54,887 nucleotides of DNA, taken from Entrophospora sp. SA101. Taxonomy: Eukaryota > Glomeromycota > Glomeromycetes > Entrophosporales > Entrophosporaceae. Made by a program: the position numbers and the translations under genes. Below, piece by piece: positions 23,733 through 34,882 of this stretch (position 1 is the stretch's first letter; each line of letters opens with the position of its first letter). The notes beneath the pieces are model-generated. The model saw only the letters and a program-made list of their open reading frames with translations, was not told where the DNA came from and made no database searches. The stretch covers positions 32,064-86,950 of the forward strand of contig CAUDNR010002535.1 in NCBI GenBank assembly GCA_958430865.1, in the 5' to 3' direction.

Positions 23733-26700
23733 TTAATTAGTTGATGTCTTTTCTTGGGTAAACCACATGTCTCTATAAATTCCATCTTCTTTTTGAATAA
23801 GTTTATCATGAGGTCCACGTTCCTTTATTACGCCATCTTTTAATACAATAATTTCATCTTTTTATATTTCAATTTAATAAATAATAAATAAATTCATTAA
23901 ATTTTCTAAATAGCTTTTGTATAATTTATATAAATAAAATATTCAAGTAAAATTTTTTACCTGCGTCAACAATAGTTCTTAATCTATGTGCAACAAATAC
24001 ACTTGTTTTCTGACTTCCTCGAAGAATGCTTCGTATATTTTCTAAAAGCGATTGCTCAGTATGTGTATCAAGCGCAGATGTAGCTTCATCAAAAAACAAA
24101 ATTGGTGGATTTTTTAATATTGTTCTTGCCAATGATATTCTTTGTTTCTCGCCACCAGAAAGCATCAAACCACGCTCCCCAACGCGTGTGTCATATTTAT
24201 CTGGTAATGTCATTATCACATCATGTATATTTGCACGTTTTGCAGCATTTTCTATCATATCACTAGTTGCTTTTATATTTCCATATGCAATATTATAATA
24301 AATAGTATTATTGAAAAGTGATGTCTCCTAGATAAATAAAATATACAAGATTTTAGCTTTACAAATTAAATTATTGCTTATTTATGATTATTATCACACC
24401 TGAGGAACCACGCCAATATTTGATCTTAAACTTTCCAATTTAATATCCTTGATATTTTGTCCATCTATATAAATATTGCCATTTTGTGGATCATAAAAAC
24501 GAAATAATAATCTCAAAATACTTGATTTTCTATATATTATGAAAAATATTTTATTAGTATGCTATTTACAAAAAAAATTATTTATTAAATATTTAGAAAG
24601 ACAAATTACCCGGATCCACTTGGTCCTACAATTGCAATTTTTTTGCCTGAAGGTACTACAAAATTCACTCCCTTAAAAATTGGACGGTCAGAATGATAGC
24701 CAAATACCACATTTTCGAATCTAATTTCTCCACCTTTAAAAACTAAAGGTTTTGAATGAGGCGAATCCTAAATTTCATAGAACTAGATTAGAAATTTTTT
24801 TTACTCATACAGCTTAAATTAGCAATATTGTATTTATTTAGTTCTAAACACCTTGATTGTCACATTCAATTGTTGTAAATTAAACATAACATCCATATCA
24901 ATCAAACTTTGTCTTAATTCTCTGTAGACTGAGCCAAGAAAATTTAAAGGTAACGATAATTGAAATAGAAGTTGATTAACCATTACTAATTCACCAATAG
25001 TCAATGTTCCTAATATACAAGATTTTTATCAATGTTATTTCCTTTTTTAATAATAGTAATAAAATAAATATGAAGATGAATACAAATTACCTTCGATGAT
25101 ACCATTTGCTGCCAAAAACATCATCCCAGTAAGAGCACTACTAAATATAAAATTTTGCCCAGAGTTTAAGAATGCCAGGGAAGTTGCAATTTTTAAAGAT
25201 GCTTTCTCATATTTATGTAAAGCTTTGTCATATTGTTCAGTTTCAAAATTTTCATTATTAAAATATTTGACGGCCTCATAATTGAGCAATGAATCAACTG
25301 CTACTGTCGCTGCTTCGTTATCAGCTTTATTTGCCTCTTTTCTGAATTTTGTCCTATTAATAATTAACGGAAAAAAATCAATTAATTTCCGGTTAATACT
25401 AATCGTCTAACTTTCAAAAAATTACCGCCATGAGGTTGTTTTAATAGTAAAAAAAGTATAAGTTGCCATTGCTGTAGCTGCAACTGCTGCAAAGTCTGTT
25501 CCAAATTTATATGACTACAATTTATTATTTCATAATTAATTAATTGATTGTTTGTTATAATAAAAATAAAATAAACAATTATTATTATTTGTAATATATT
25601 TTATTCTTACCAAAATTCCACAAACTACAGAAATCTCAAACGCGGTCGGCAAAACGTGAAAAACAATTGAAGAAAGCAAAAAACTTATTCCTCTATATAT
25701 TAAAATAATTCATTTGATTAAGAAAACATTTCCTTTTAAGTGTTTATCAAAACTTATCCAATTCGTATTTTTTCATAATTATAAAATAAAACCAAGTATT
25801 TTTTCTATGTATCACCACACATACTTTGTTCCGCGATCAATGGCTCTACTTAATCCTCCTGTTTGTCTTGATAAATGGAAATTTAAATCCAATCGATGCA
25901 AATGATAAAACACATTCTTTGCTACTTGTCTAATTGCCTTTTGAGCCACGTTGGCAAATATTGCATTACGAAGTTCCTGAGAAAGTGTCCCACAACCCCT
26001 TGCCAAACCATCTTATTAAATATAATTTAAATATTTCCTTATTTATATAATAAAATTAATCAATTATAATTATTTTTTATATTCTTACAGCCAATAATCA
26101 TTGCACCAGCAACTGTCCAAACTGTTCCAAATTGACTTGCATCCATATTTAGAGAATCAATAATATTTTTGAACAAGAATGGAACTTGAACATTTAAAAT
26201 CTGTATAATAAAAAAATCACGTTATAAATATTATTTTATTATATGTGTAGATAAAATCTATGTAAAATATTTTTTAAAATTACCTTTCCGCCTACTAACA
26301 AAGATAATGCCATAACAACACGGATTTTAATAGATAAATTATCCTTTGGCCATATATACCTTGTCAAATTTTTTATAATATGCCAATCAGCAGATGATTG
26401 TAGTGCTGATTTTGGAATTGTATCGGTGGCAGCAGGAGGTCGAGAAACAGGATTTGTTGGTAATGGTGATGGAGATTGTTGTTTAGTCACATCTTTTGAA
26501 ATTTTAAATGAAGGTTTTGTATATTCACGAATAATTTGTTTAAATGTCTTTAAATACTTATGAAACGTTCTTTTATTAGATTTATAACCCAAAGTATATA
26601 TGTGTGTACATATATATATATATATATATTTGAATTCTTACTAATGCTTCTTTAGTTCTTAAAGGTTGTCTGATTATCACCCTAAAGGTAGGTCGCGAGG

Positions 26701-26858
26701 TATGAAAAGTACGAATTAATATAGAAGTAGTGCTCTAATATTTTTTTTTTCAATAAACTTAAATAAGTTCAAAATTGATATATATATAACTTTGCTAATT
26801 CATTAAAAAAAATTTTTTTCACCACTTTAAAATAATTGATATTAATTGCTTTCAACAT
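23733..26858 (-). CDS. ATM1: Mitochondrial ABC half-transporter Atm1/ABCB7
   Basis: Homodimeric inner-membrane exporter that sends a sulfur/glutathione compound from mitochondria for cytosolic Fe-S assembly. Multi-exon gene. The N-terminus is Arg/Thr-rich without acids ([23 protein letters not shown]), a presequence. Family blocks are [12 protein letters not shown], the EAVKYFNNE loop and [16 protein letters not shown]. The ATPase domain has GPSGSGKSS (Walker A, split by an intron), GVVPQ (Q-loop), [16 protein letters not shown] (signature), [12 protein letters not shown] (Walker B) and VFVAHRLRT (H-loop). The stop at 23733 follows TQEKTSTN. The start is uncertain: ATG 26858 with a short first exon, joined to the acceptor near 26740, keeps the frame. 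Confidence 0.9.
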
Positions 26859-28456
26859 CCTTTTCCAATTGTCTATTTATTTTCTCAATTAGCTTTATAA
26901 TCATGTGATTTTGTTACTAATAACGCATGAAAATCTTTCTAAATTTGTTAGAAGTCCCGTGAAAAATGCGAAGAAATTGATTTTTATTACGATAACTAGA
27001 TAGAGTAGCGAGTAATAATCACCACCACCACCTTTTTTAATATAGAGGAAAAAAAACAAATATGTATAATTCTAATTTTTATAAATAAATATATATATAT
27101 AAATACATATATATATAAAGGAAACGAATATATACTGTATATAATAAAAAATATACAAAAAAATATACTTGGTTTTATATAACAATACTAATAATACCCG
27201 TTATCAAAAACACCACGTTTATTATCAGTACTGATACTACTACTACTATTGTTGTTATTTACACTACTGCTGCCAATATTATCATCAAGATTGCTATTAT
27301 CATTGTTATTACCAACAATACTATTATCATGTATGTAGTTTACTGATCTATTAGTTCTGTAGTATGTAGCAGCTGAAAATGTAATTGTATCTCCTTGGTT
27401 GTCATGATAACTACGATTGTTGTACCTATAATAAAAGGATCCACCCTCGGCATAATTATGGAAGTGGGTATGTGCAAATCTAAATTAAAATTAATTGTAG
27501 TTTGGAACTCATCCATTCTTCGAAATAAGCTGTATTTTTATTTGTATGATCGGAACCTCCCACAAAACGGATAATTCTGGATTTGAACAACACTTTAATC
27601 GTTAATAAGTTATATTTAATAAATAAATTTATACGCATAAGGTAGGTATGTACAGAGAAAAGAATAAACATCTTTCCAAAGTGAGGGAGGAACTTCAAGC
27701 GAGACATTATTTTTAAATGAAGGGAAATAGCGGAAAACTACACTTAAAAATAAACTTCACTTGAAGCGGAGGACTACACTTACCTCTTACAACTTCGAAA
27801 TTGTCTTCCATAAAATTTTTTTCAAGTTACACGGATATGACTTGAATTTAAGATCTCCATCACAACTTTTTTCTGCACAAGTATTATCAAGAAAAATACA
27901 TTTTTTACAAAGTAAACTCAATCATGTCTCAAAGGAGTTATATACCCCGAACTCAAACTCCGAAATGTAACAAACGTGATTATCATTTATTTATTTATCA
28001 TCTGTTTTAGTGTACTGTACGTATACATTTTTTTTAAAATAAGATCGTCATAAATAACAATATCGTTTTTTCCTTTAAAATAACATGCCACAATCATAAT
28101 TACTCTTAATTCCACCCAATTATTCAAAAAACGAAAATGATATGTTTGTAAAACTAAAGCTAAAGCTAATATACATTTATATAAGAAAGGTTCATAGTTT
28201 TTTATGCAAACAAAATTTCCTTATTTGTATTAGGTAATAAACTGAACACATGCATGACTTTTCATTACACAGACTTTTCATCAAATTCTTAATTTAACGT
28301 TAACGTTAAATAATTTTATCAAACAAACAAACCAAACCACGGGTTTAAATTTATAATTTCCATCAAAACCTTAAATATCTTTTTTTATTAAATAAACAGA
28401 TAATAATAACGAGAATACAAAAAGAAAATCTTTTACTTAAATATTGGATTATTATT
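26859..28456. other. Intergenic region with a possible orphan exon
   Basis: This region separates ATM1 from the methyltransferase. Apart from the putative minus-strand exons at 27216-27810, nothing is recognised. 27880-28440 is AT-rich with no coherent frame. Confidence 0.4.
27216..27810 (-). CDS. Possible orphan gene, Asn/Ser-rich last exon
   Basis: On the minus strand a frame stays open from an acceptor near 27480 to TAG at about 27216. It encodes roughly 88 residues, first aromatic/polar (NYAEGGSFYYRYNN, TFSAATYYRTNRSVNY), then Asn/Ser runs of the kind common in this genome. Upstream, ATGGAAGACAATTTCG near 27810 is followed by a good donor (GAG|GTAAGT). A further frame holds IRFVGGSDHTNKNTAYFEEW. 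I could not join these into one phase-consistent model. The product is not recognised; it may be a partial or broken gene. Confidence 0.3.
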
Positions 28457-29735
28457 TTATTTTTTTTTTTGAGCAATAATTTTATAAATTATCCAACATG
28501 ATTTTTGTTCTTCAACTTCATTGACAAATTTTGTTAACAAATCAGAATATTCTTCATCAGAGAGATTCAATGCACACTTCAAAGCTGAAGAATAATCTTT
28601 AAGAATCATCTCCCATTGCATAATTGTCTAAAAGACGTGAGACGTGATGATGATAATGATAATGATAATGATAATAGATCAGTATTACCCAGACTACGAA
28701 ATAGAATTAGAAAAAGAACATTATTTACTTACCATTTTACCAAGAACGCCTCCCCATTTACCAATTGGATATTTATGTTCTATGAACTTGAAATTGGTCA
28801 AATCCTTGTGCGATTCAATAAATTTGGTAAGAAATGAACTTGGGCAAGGATTGAATCCTCCTCTAACAAGAGTATCATGTGCTATAAATTTACAAATTTA
28901 TAAATAAATAAGTAAATTGGAAAAATAAAATAAATATATAAAATATAAAAAATTTATAACGAATGAGTGAACTTACTGGCTTTTTGAATTTTTTTATAAG
29001 CTTCTCCAGAATTGATAAGTTCTTGGTCAAAATCCTGATAATTAAAACGAACAAGCAAATATTATATAAAAAGCATATATTAATATGCATTTGATAAAAA
29101 GATATCAAAATAAATACCGTGAATTCAATCCAACCACCGGGTTTAAGGACCCTGATATAATCGTTTATAACTTGTTCTTTTAATTGTTGTTCAGTAAATG
29201 AAGCGCTTGATCTAAATCTTTGATGAACAAGATCAAAAGTATTTTCATTATATGGCAATCCCTTTAGAACGGCTTTAACTTCGTCGAATGTTGCAGTTGA
29301 GAGATCAGTGGGAAATTCAGGTATGTTAATGGTCGTGACATCGGCTGAAGGATGTTCTTTTTTTATATGTGCTGTCCATAGATCTCCCATAGTCCTAATT
29401 ATTGAATCAAATGAATTAATTTATTAAGAATTTTTTTCTGCGCTTTACTAATTTATTAATTATTGATCAGAAACTATTAATTACCCAATATCAAGAATTT
29501 TTGCGCCATCCAAAGCTGATTCATCAATAGAAGAGGAATAACTTTGCCAAAAATATTGGTGAAGATTAAATTGTCTATCTATCTTACTCAGATTAGGATC
29601 ATCAATCAATGGATATTTTGGATTATCAATAGTAAGGATTACCTAAAATATGTTTATTTTATTATTAAATTTAATAATATGAATGATGATGATGATATTA
29701 ATATTAATAATAAAAATAATAATTACGTTTGACAT
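28457..29735 (-). CDS. SAM-dependent methyltransferase (class I)
   Basis: The exons begin with a 9-base first exon encoding MSN (29735-29727) and end at TAA 28457; the product is about 280 residues. The Rossmann features are ALDGAKILDIGTMGDLW at motif I (with a weak GxxG rather than GxGxG), LPYNENTFDLVHQRF at motif III/IV and YIRVLKPGGWIEF at post-I. The C-terminal part (FIEHKYPIGKWGGVLGKM, MQWEMILKDYSSALKC) resembles the large fungal family of methyltransferases near UMTA/LaeA. The substrate cannot be told from the sequence. Confidence 0.8.
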
Positions 29736-30249
29736 ATATAGTTTATTAATTTTTTTCTCTTTAACAATTAGAAGTATTTTTTAAGTATTTTTAAGTATTT
29801 TTATCTTGACATTTTACATAGACATTATATATTAAATATTTTTGATTAGAAAAATGAATTCATAATTGTTATTATCGTTATGATTGTCATTATCGTTATA
29901 ATTGTCATTATTGAATGAGTGATTATAATCGTTGTAATGAACATATCATTTTATTATCGTAATGATATAATAATAATATAATTTACGCAAATGGAAAGTA
30001 AAGGACCAAATTTAATATTAACGTTCACAATTACTTTTTGTGGCGCCAAAATAAATCATTTATTTTTATTATTATCATTTTTATTATTATTTTTATTATA
30101 TAAACAAATACAGATCATTCTATTTTCAGAGTTACGAGGTAAAAATAATAAGTAAAAGTTACACGCCAACATATTAAAAATATTAATGATGGTAGTGCTA
30201 ACGGGTAATCATCATCGATAAATTTTTTTCCAAATAATATTAATATATT

Positions 30250-30640
30250 TACAAAATTATTAGATGCACTTTTGAAATTCTAGAATACAATAAGAAAGAA
30301 ATCAGCCATTAAAGATTGTAATGAGCTATTCTCATCAAGTATTTACTAAGTACTTTACTGTCTTTCATGGGAAATTGAACCTCATTCCGAACCTATGGAA
30401 TTACGTGAAATCATCAAATAATGTAGAGATCAACTCTATATTGTAAATAAAAAATTTGATGGAATAATCAATAAGATAGAGCCAAGAAAAAGCCAATTTA
30501 AAAATAAATCAAACAAATCTATTAGTGATCTTGTTTTGTCATTTAGCGAAATGGCTATTAAAATTCATGAATTACTTGAAAGTGAAAGGGTATTTTTGCC
30601 TCCACAATCAAAAATTTCTATCAATGAAAATTAATCCCAG
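30250..30640 (+). pseudogene. Unrecognised coding relic
   Basis: One plus frame reads as protein-like sequence broken by stops: ELFSSSIY* ... MELREIIK*CRDQLYIVN, then a long open stretch KKFDGIINKIEPRKSQF to LLESERVFLPPQSKISINEN. It lacks a start and has at least three in-frame stops. The family is unknown; a lineage-specific duplicated gene or transposon remnant is likely. Confidence 0.45.
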
Positions 30641-31004
30641 AAGAAACATCAGAAATAATATAACAGTGGGTAAGGGAATGAAGAAAGAGATGGAAATTGA
30701 AGGTGATAAACATAATGAAACAGAGATATCAATATTAATAATGATACTATTTTAATTGATAATAATTATCAAAAAAGTAGTAATAGTGAAAATTAGATTT
30801 TTGTCAGACTCATGACAACTTCGGGTCTAAGTATTTCCAAGTGCTCTGTTGAACATATAAAATATACTGAATTTATTTTTGAGCACAAATCTGTCCTCCT
30901 ACAAAGTAGAGTTTTTTCAAGATGGAAAGAATATTTAAAAAAATTATATATATATACATATTATTATGTGATTTAGTGCAAATCAACAAATATTTGAATA
31001 TAAA

Positions 31005-31430
31005 TGTATTCGCGAATATTCGAATATTAATATATTTCGTAATTATTTTGGTACTTAATAATCATTTAGATTTTCGTGATTTTGATACTCGTAATTATCT
31101 TTGATATTTGTAATATTCAAATATTCAATAGTAATAGTAATGATTTATAATATATTTTGTTTATTTGACTATGATCGTTAGTTAATTTTGCAAATTATAT
31201 TAGCGATATAACAATAATTATTATTTTATAGATAAATATATAATTGTTTGAAGTATTATGAGTATTCGTAATAATAAGGTTATTCATAATTACTAAGAGT
31301 ACTCGTAATAAATAAGAGTATTCGTAACAAAATAAGGGTATTCGTAATTATCACGAGTTATTTGAATAATAACAATAAATGGTATTCGTAATATCAGTTA
31401 AATATTCGAAATTCGAAATTTTTTGATTAG
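31005..31430. repeat. Degenerate ATTCGTAAT-type repeat tract
   Basis: The words TATTCGTAAT, TACTCGTAAT, TATTCGAATA and close variants recur more than ten times, often spaced 20-35 bp. Some are inverted (CGAATATTCG). It is non-coding and the period is irregular. Confidence 0.55.
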
Positions 31431-31509
31431 TATTATTATTATTAGTATTAAGGGGTTACTACTCAAATGTTCGAAACCTTAAACATTGACCATTTTTTCT
31501 TTGATTATT

Positions 31510-31960
31510 CTCTTCAGTTGTTCCCTATAATGTGCGTTATACCGTGATCCCGATACCTGTTGTGACTGTTGATAATCCACAACCAAGATTCGTATTTGTG
31601 CATCCAGGTTATGGTATTTAATGCTGGTACGAACTCGAACAAAATTATACTACTGTTGTAAATGATAACGAAATGTGGCGGTTTGATGCTGAAATTTGCC
31701 CATGTAGTAGTACATATGTAAACTCGATAAGTCGGTCATGTGAGGGTGAGCTCATATGACCGACTTATCGAGTAAACCGACTTATCGAGTGACCGACTTA
31801 TCGAGTTTACATATGTAGCAACAAAGGAAACGCTTTGAAGTGTAATCCTACATTTCGTGGAAAAGATAATGTGCCTTTTTTAAGAACTGGTGGATTGTTA
31901 ATTGTAGTAAATAGGGGTATAAAACTCGCTTTGGGGGGTCTTTTAGTAAAAAAATATTAC
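31510..31960 (+). pseudogene. Coding relic interrupted by a palindromic insertion
   Basis: A plus frame reads VPYNVRYTVIPIPVV, FVFVHPGYGI, a TAA stop, then CWYELEQNYTTVVN and CPCSSTY up to the palindrome at 31711-31817. After it the text resumes with SNKGNALKCNPTFRGKDN and a hydrophobic end (GGLLIVVNRGIKLAL). The family is not recognised. It has at least one nonsense codon plus the insertion. Confidence 0.5.
31711..31817. repeat. Palindromic insertion with perfect 28-bp inverted ends
   Basis: Positions 31711-31738 and 31790-31817 are exact reverse complements; each arm ends outward in TACATATGTA. The 15-mer ACCGACTTATCGAGT occurs three times direct (about 31759, 31776, 31792) and once inverted (31722-31736). 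The structure could form a strong cruciform and looks like a foldback MITE. Confidence 0.85.
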
Positions 31961-32484
31961 CTTGATTTAATTATTATTTTAATTAAAAATATTATCTTGG
32001 TTTGATTATTATTTATTAAAAAAAATCCTGTGCGGAAAACATATTGAAAATACTAACAATACTATTAATACTAGTGTTTTATATACTAGAATATACTAAA
32101 AACATATTAATAGTGGATATGTGGGGAAAATGCATTCTATGTTTCCCGCTATAAAATAAATAATAATAATAATAATAATAATGGATTACATATGGAATTT
32201 GTATTTCCCGTGTGTTTCTTGTAAAGTTCAATGTTTTCAATATAAAAACATACGGAAAGGCTCAGTGCATTTTCTGTATTAGTGTAGTGGTAAAAACTGA
32301 AAGCATACTAATATTAATACCGTTTTCCGTAAATTTTTTTATAGAGATGAATGCATATACAGTACTTTTTTTTAATGACCGGCTCATGTTCTTCTAATTC
32401 ATTTTTAGTTTCCTCCGGTTCTTTTCTTCTTCTTCATCCAATAAAATAATTTGTGTGACATAAAGGTTTCCCAAATATGAAAAT

Positions 32485-33431
32485 ATGACGAGTAATAATA
32501 ATAAATGGAGAATAGATTTTACAAATCTTTCGGATCAAGCAAAGGTAAACTCTATATATATAATATTTACAAGTTATTAATTCAATAAATTTTTTTAAAT
32601 TTAGACGACATGAAGTCAGAGGACAAGTGTTGGTGATTGATCCACCACCACCAGGTTTCGTACTTTCAAATTCCATTTCAACTAGTTCTAAAGGAAATTT
32701 GGTTTGTATGAATTTGATATACATATATAAAGATTTCAAAACATCTTTTAAAATTAATAGCATCATATATTTATTATATACTGTATATAGAAAACTAAAA
32801 AAAATGGACAAGTTTTTCAACGGAAAAAGATTAAGAACAATTAAAAATAAAAGTATTGTTATCATCAACAATTTATAATTGTTGAACATTATTATTTTCA
32901 AAACATAATGATATTCATATTTGTATTGTTATTAGAAAGCCTGGGATGCAGCTTTGTCACCAGGAAAAAATATACCAATGAATGTATTATTTATGTTATG
33001 AATGAGTGGAAATGGAGTACAGATATTTAGTGTTATGGTTACAGGAATGTTACTTTTCCAACCAATAAAATCATTGATGAGCATTGATAGTGGTAAATTA
33101 ATAATAATAATAAAAAATCCTTAGGGAGTATTAATGATTCATTATCATCTTTATTATCTTTAATTATCTAGTATTTGAAAGATATGAATCATCAAAAACC
33201 AAACCTTCTTTATTATGGCCCAAATTATTATATGTATTTTTTCAATTTCTTATAATGTCTCTTGGATTATATAAATGTTCATCTATGGGCTTATTGCCAA
33301 CTGCTACTTCAGATTGGTTAGCATTCATGGAGCCTAAACCGGTAAAAAATTTATTATCAAATTTAATTAATAATTATAATTATATTCCAAGTTCTTTTTT
33401 TTCTCTCTCATAATATAAGATATACTCTTAG
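32485..33431 (+). pseudogene. EMC4: Disrupted EMC4 (ER membrane protein complex subunit 4)
   Basis: EMC4 is a membrane subunit of the ER insertase EMC. Five exons with good splice sites are visible: 32485-32544 (start, KWRIDFTNLSDQAK), 32605-32701, 32936-33092, 33172-33341 and 33420-33431. The family core is clear: DPPPPGFVLSNS, KAWDAALSPGKNIPMN, MSGNGVQIFSVMVTGMLLF and LGLYKCSSMGLLPTATSDW. The frame is broken. Exon 2 has a TGA (third codon) and is 97 bp, one base too long to keep phase between exons 1 and 3. In exon 3 a TGA precedes MSGNGVQIF, beside an apparent extra codon. Exon 4 is pristine. This is either a young pseudogene or a set of sequence errors. Confidence 0.8.
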
Positions 33432-33594
33432 ATCCTAGAATACTCTGAAATATAATTTTTACAAAAGAAATAAAATATTTTATTTAATAATTAACATATA
33501 ATATAAACGCAAATAACAAATGCATATAAACAGATATATTATAAAAACTAACGAAATAAGAATATTAACAATTTAAATAAAAATTGAATATTAA

Positions 33595-34882
33595 TCAAAG
33601 TTCTATTCCAACGAGAATATACTCTTCGGAATTATGGTCAAAAGTTTTGGGGGCGATTAGCTCAAATCCAATGTATAAGAAACTGTGTAAAAACGGTTCT
33701 AAAAATTCATACATGTATTAAGATTTAATTAGATTGAACATGATAATAACAAATAATAGTGATGTTTATGCTTATACTTACTCAGACAAGGACTTCCTTT
33801 GTGAAGACATACTACCAGGTGATGGCATTTTAGACATTCTTCGGCGAGCTCAAGAATGGCGACGATACTATCCAATAATAGTAACAATTGAAAAAAAACA
33901 AAGTAGCAAGTGCAAATCCATATATTTTGAAGTGCAAGTAATCCAAATAAAATAAAATTTAAAGAAAAGTTAGAACAAAATATGGGTTACAATAACCTCC
34001 ACTATCCTTGACTCAAATATTACTTCAATATTATATATATATATATATATATATAATATGTATAATAAATATACATGTATAAATATTAATTTTTTTCTAG
34101 ATCCAGTTCCAAAAAAAAATATATATCTCATGAAATTAATATTTGGCAAAAAAATAGGAAATTTTATGATAACCAACATATCTTATATAGATAGAAACCC
34201 CCCCAAAAAAATTTACATTAAACCAAATACCTTTCTTTCAAATCAATAGATTCTAAATTATTGCCCTTTAAGAAAAGGACGTCATTTTTAAGAATCCCTT
34301 CGTATTCTTTTTGATGTCCTGATATTAAAACTAGACGCAGATCGAGATCTGCAATATAATTATTTTTAAAGACATCTCCAAAAACATTTTTTTTATTTTC
34401 TAAAAGCGAGAGGCCTTCTTCCAAAAGGCTTTCTAATACTGAAACACTGCCACTATTCCGGTATAGAAAGCCTTCTTCTCCAAAGTTCAGTAATGATTGT
34501 TTGGGGGTGTCCTAAGGAATAAAATAAAATTATTAAAGTTAAATTATTTAAATTATTGATGATTGAATAGAATATGAATTTATTCTAGCTTCAATACTTA
34601 CAAAAACACCACCCGGCTTTCTTACCCACTTGATTTTTTCGAAAATAAAAACATTTATATTAATATTAATAATATAATTATCATTAATCAAACATAAATA
34701 ATAAACTTACAAGTAGAGTAATAATAAAATTGTTGTTGGTTGACAGTATTATTGGTTAAACAGATAGCTAAAAGTTGTTGTTGTTGTTGAGATTGTTGAG
34801 ATTTTGTTAAGGAGAGGTTATTATTATTATTACTACTTATACCCTCTAGTGGGAGCATTTCTAGATTACTACTACTCATCAT
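33595..34882 (-). CDS. OAZ1: Ornithine decarboxylase antizyme (programmed +1 frameshift)
   Basis: Polyamine-feedback protein that binds ornithine decarboxylase monomers and sends them to the proteasome. Exons are 34882-34711, 34628-34602 (a 27-nt microexon), 34511-34231, 33867-33782 and 33698-33595. ORF0 encodes 66 residues (Asn/Gln-rich) and ends ...KKAGWCF followed by UGA, matching the GWCS-UGA of animal antizymes. Skipping one base there opens a 156-codon ORF1 starting DTPKQSLLNFGEEG; the total of 222 residues is typical of antizymes. ORF1 carries the conserved core: SIVAILELAEECLKCHHLVV, VCLHKG and FLHSFLYIGFELIAP, ending EEYILVGIEL. Intron 2 lies inside the bypassed stop (U|GA). Translation is expected to depend on polyamine-stimulated frameshifting. 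Confidence 0.88.
34511..34605 (-). promoter_or_regulatory. Antizyme +1 ribosomal frameshift site, UUU-UGA-C, split by an intron
   Basis: After removal of the intron between 34602 and 34511 the mRNA reads UGG UGU UUU UGA CAC. In frame 0 the UGA ends ORF0. A +1 shift on UUU gives GAC as the next codon and enters ORF1. The splice junction lies between the U and GA of the stop, so the site exists only in spliced RNA. Confidence 0.85.

Larger units (their letters stand above)
29736..32484. other. Relic-rich intergenic region
   Basis: There is no intact gene in 2.7 kb. It holds a coding relic at 30250-30640, degenerate ATTCGTAAT-type repeats at 31005-31430, a second relic at 31510-31960 with a palindromic insertion, then AT-rich spacer before EMC4. 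Confidence 0.5.

Noticed and set aside
24026..25281. Plus-strand ORFs inside ATM1
   Set aside because: They are antisense to clear ABC-transporter exons.
31259..31430. CRISPR-like array
   Set aside because: Repeats are degenerate, in both orientations and irregularly spaced, in a eukaryotic genome.
32434..32901. 155-codon minus-strand ORF
   Set aside because: It runs antisense across EMC4 exons 1-2 and an intron; the plus-strand splice pattern explains the region.
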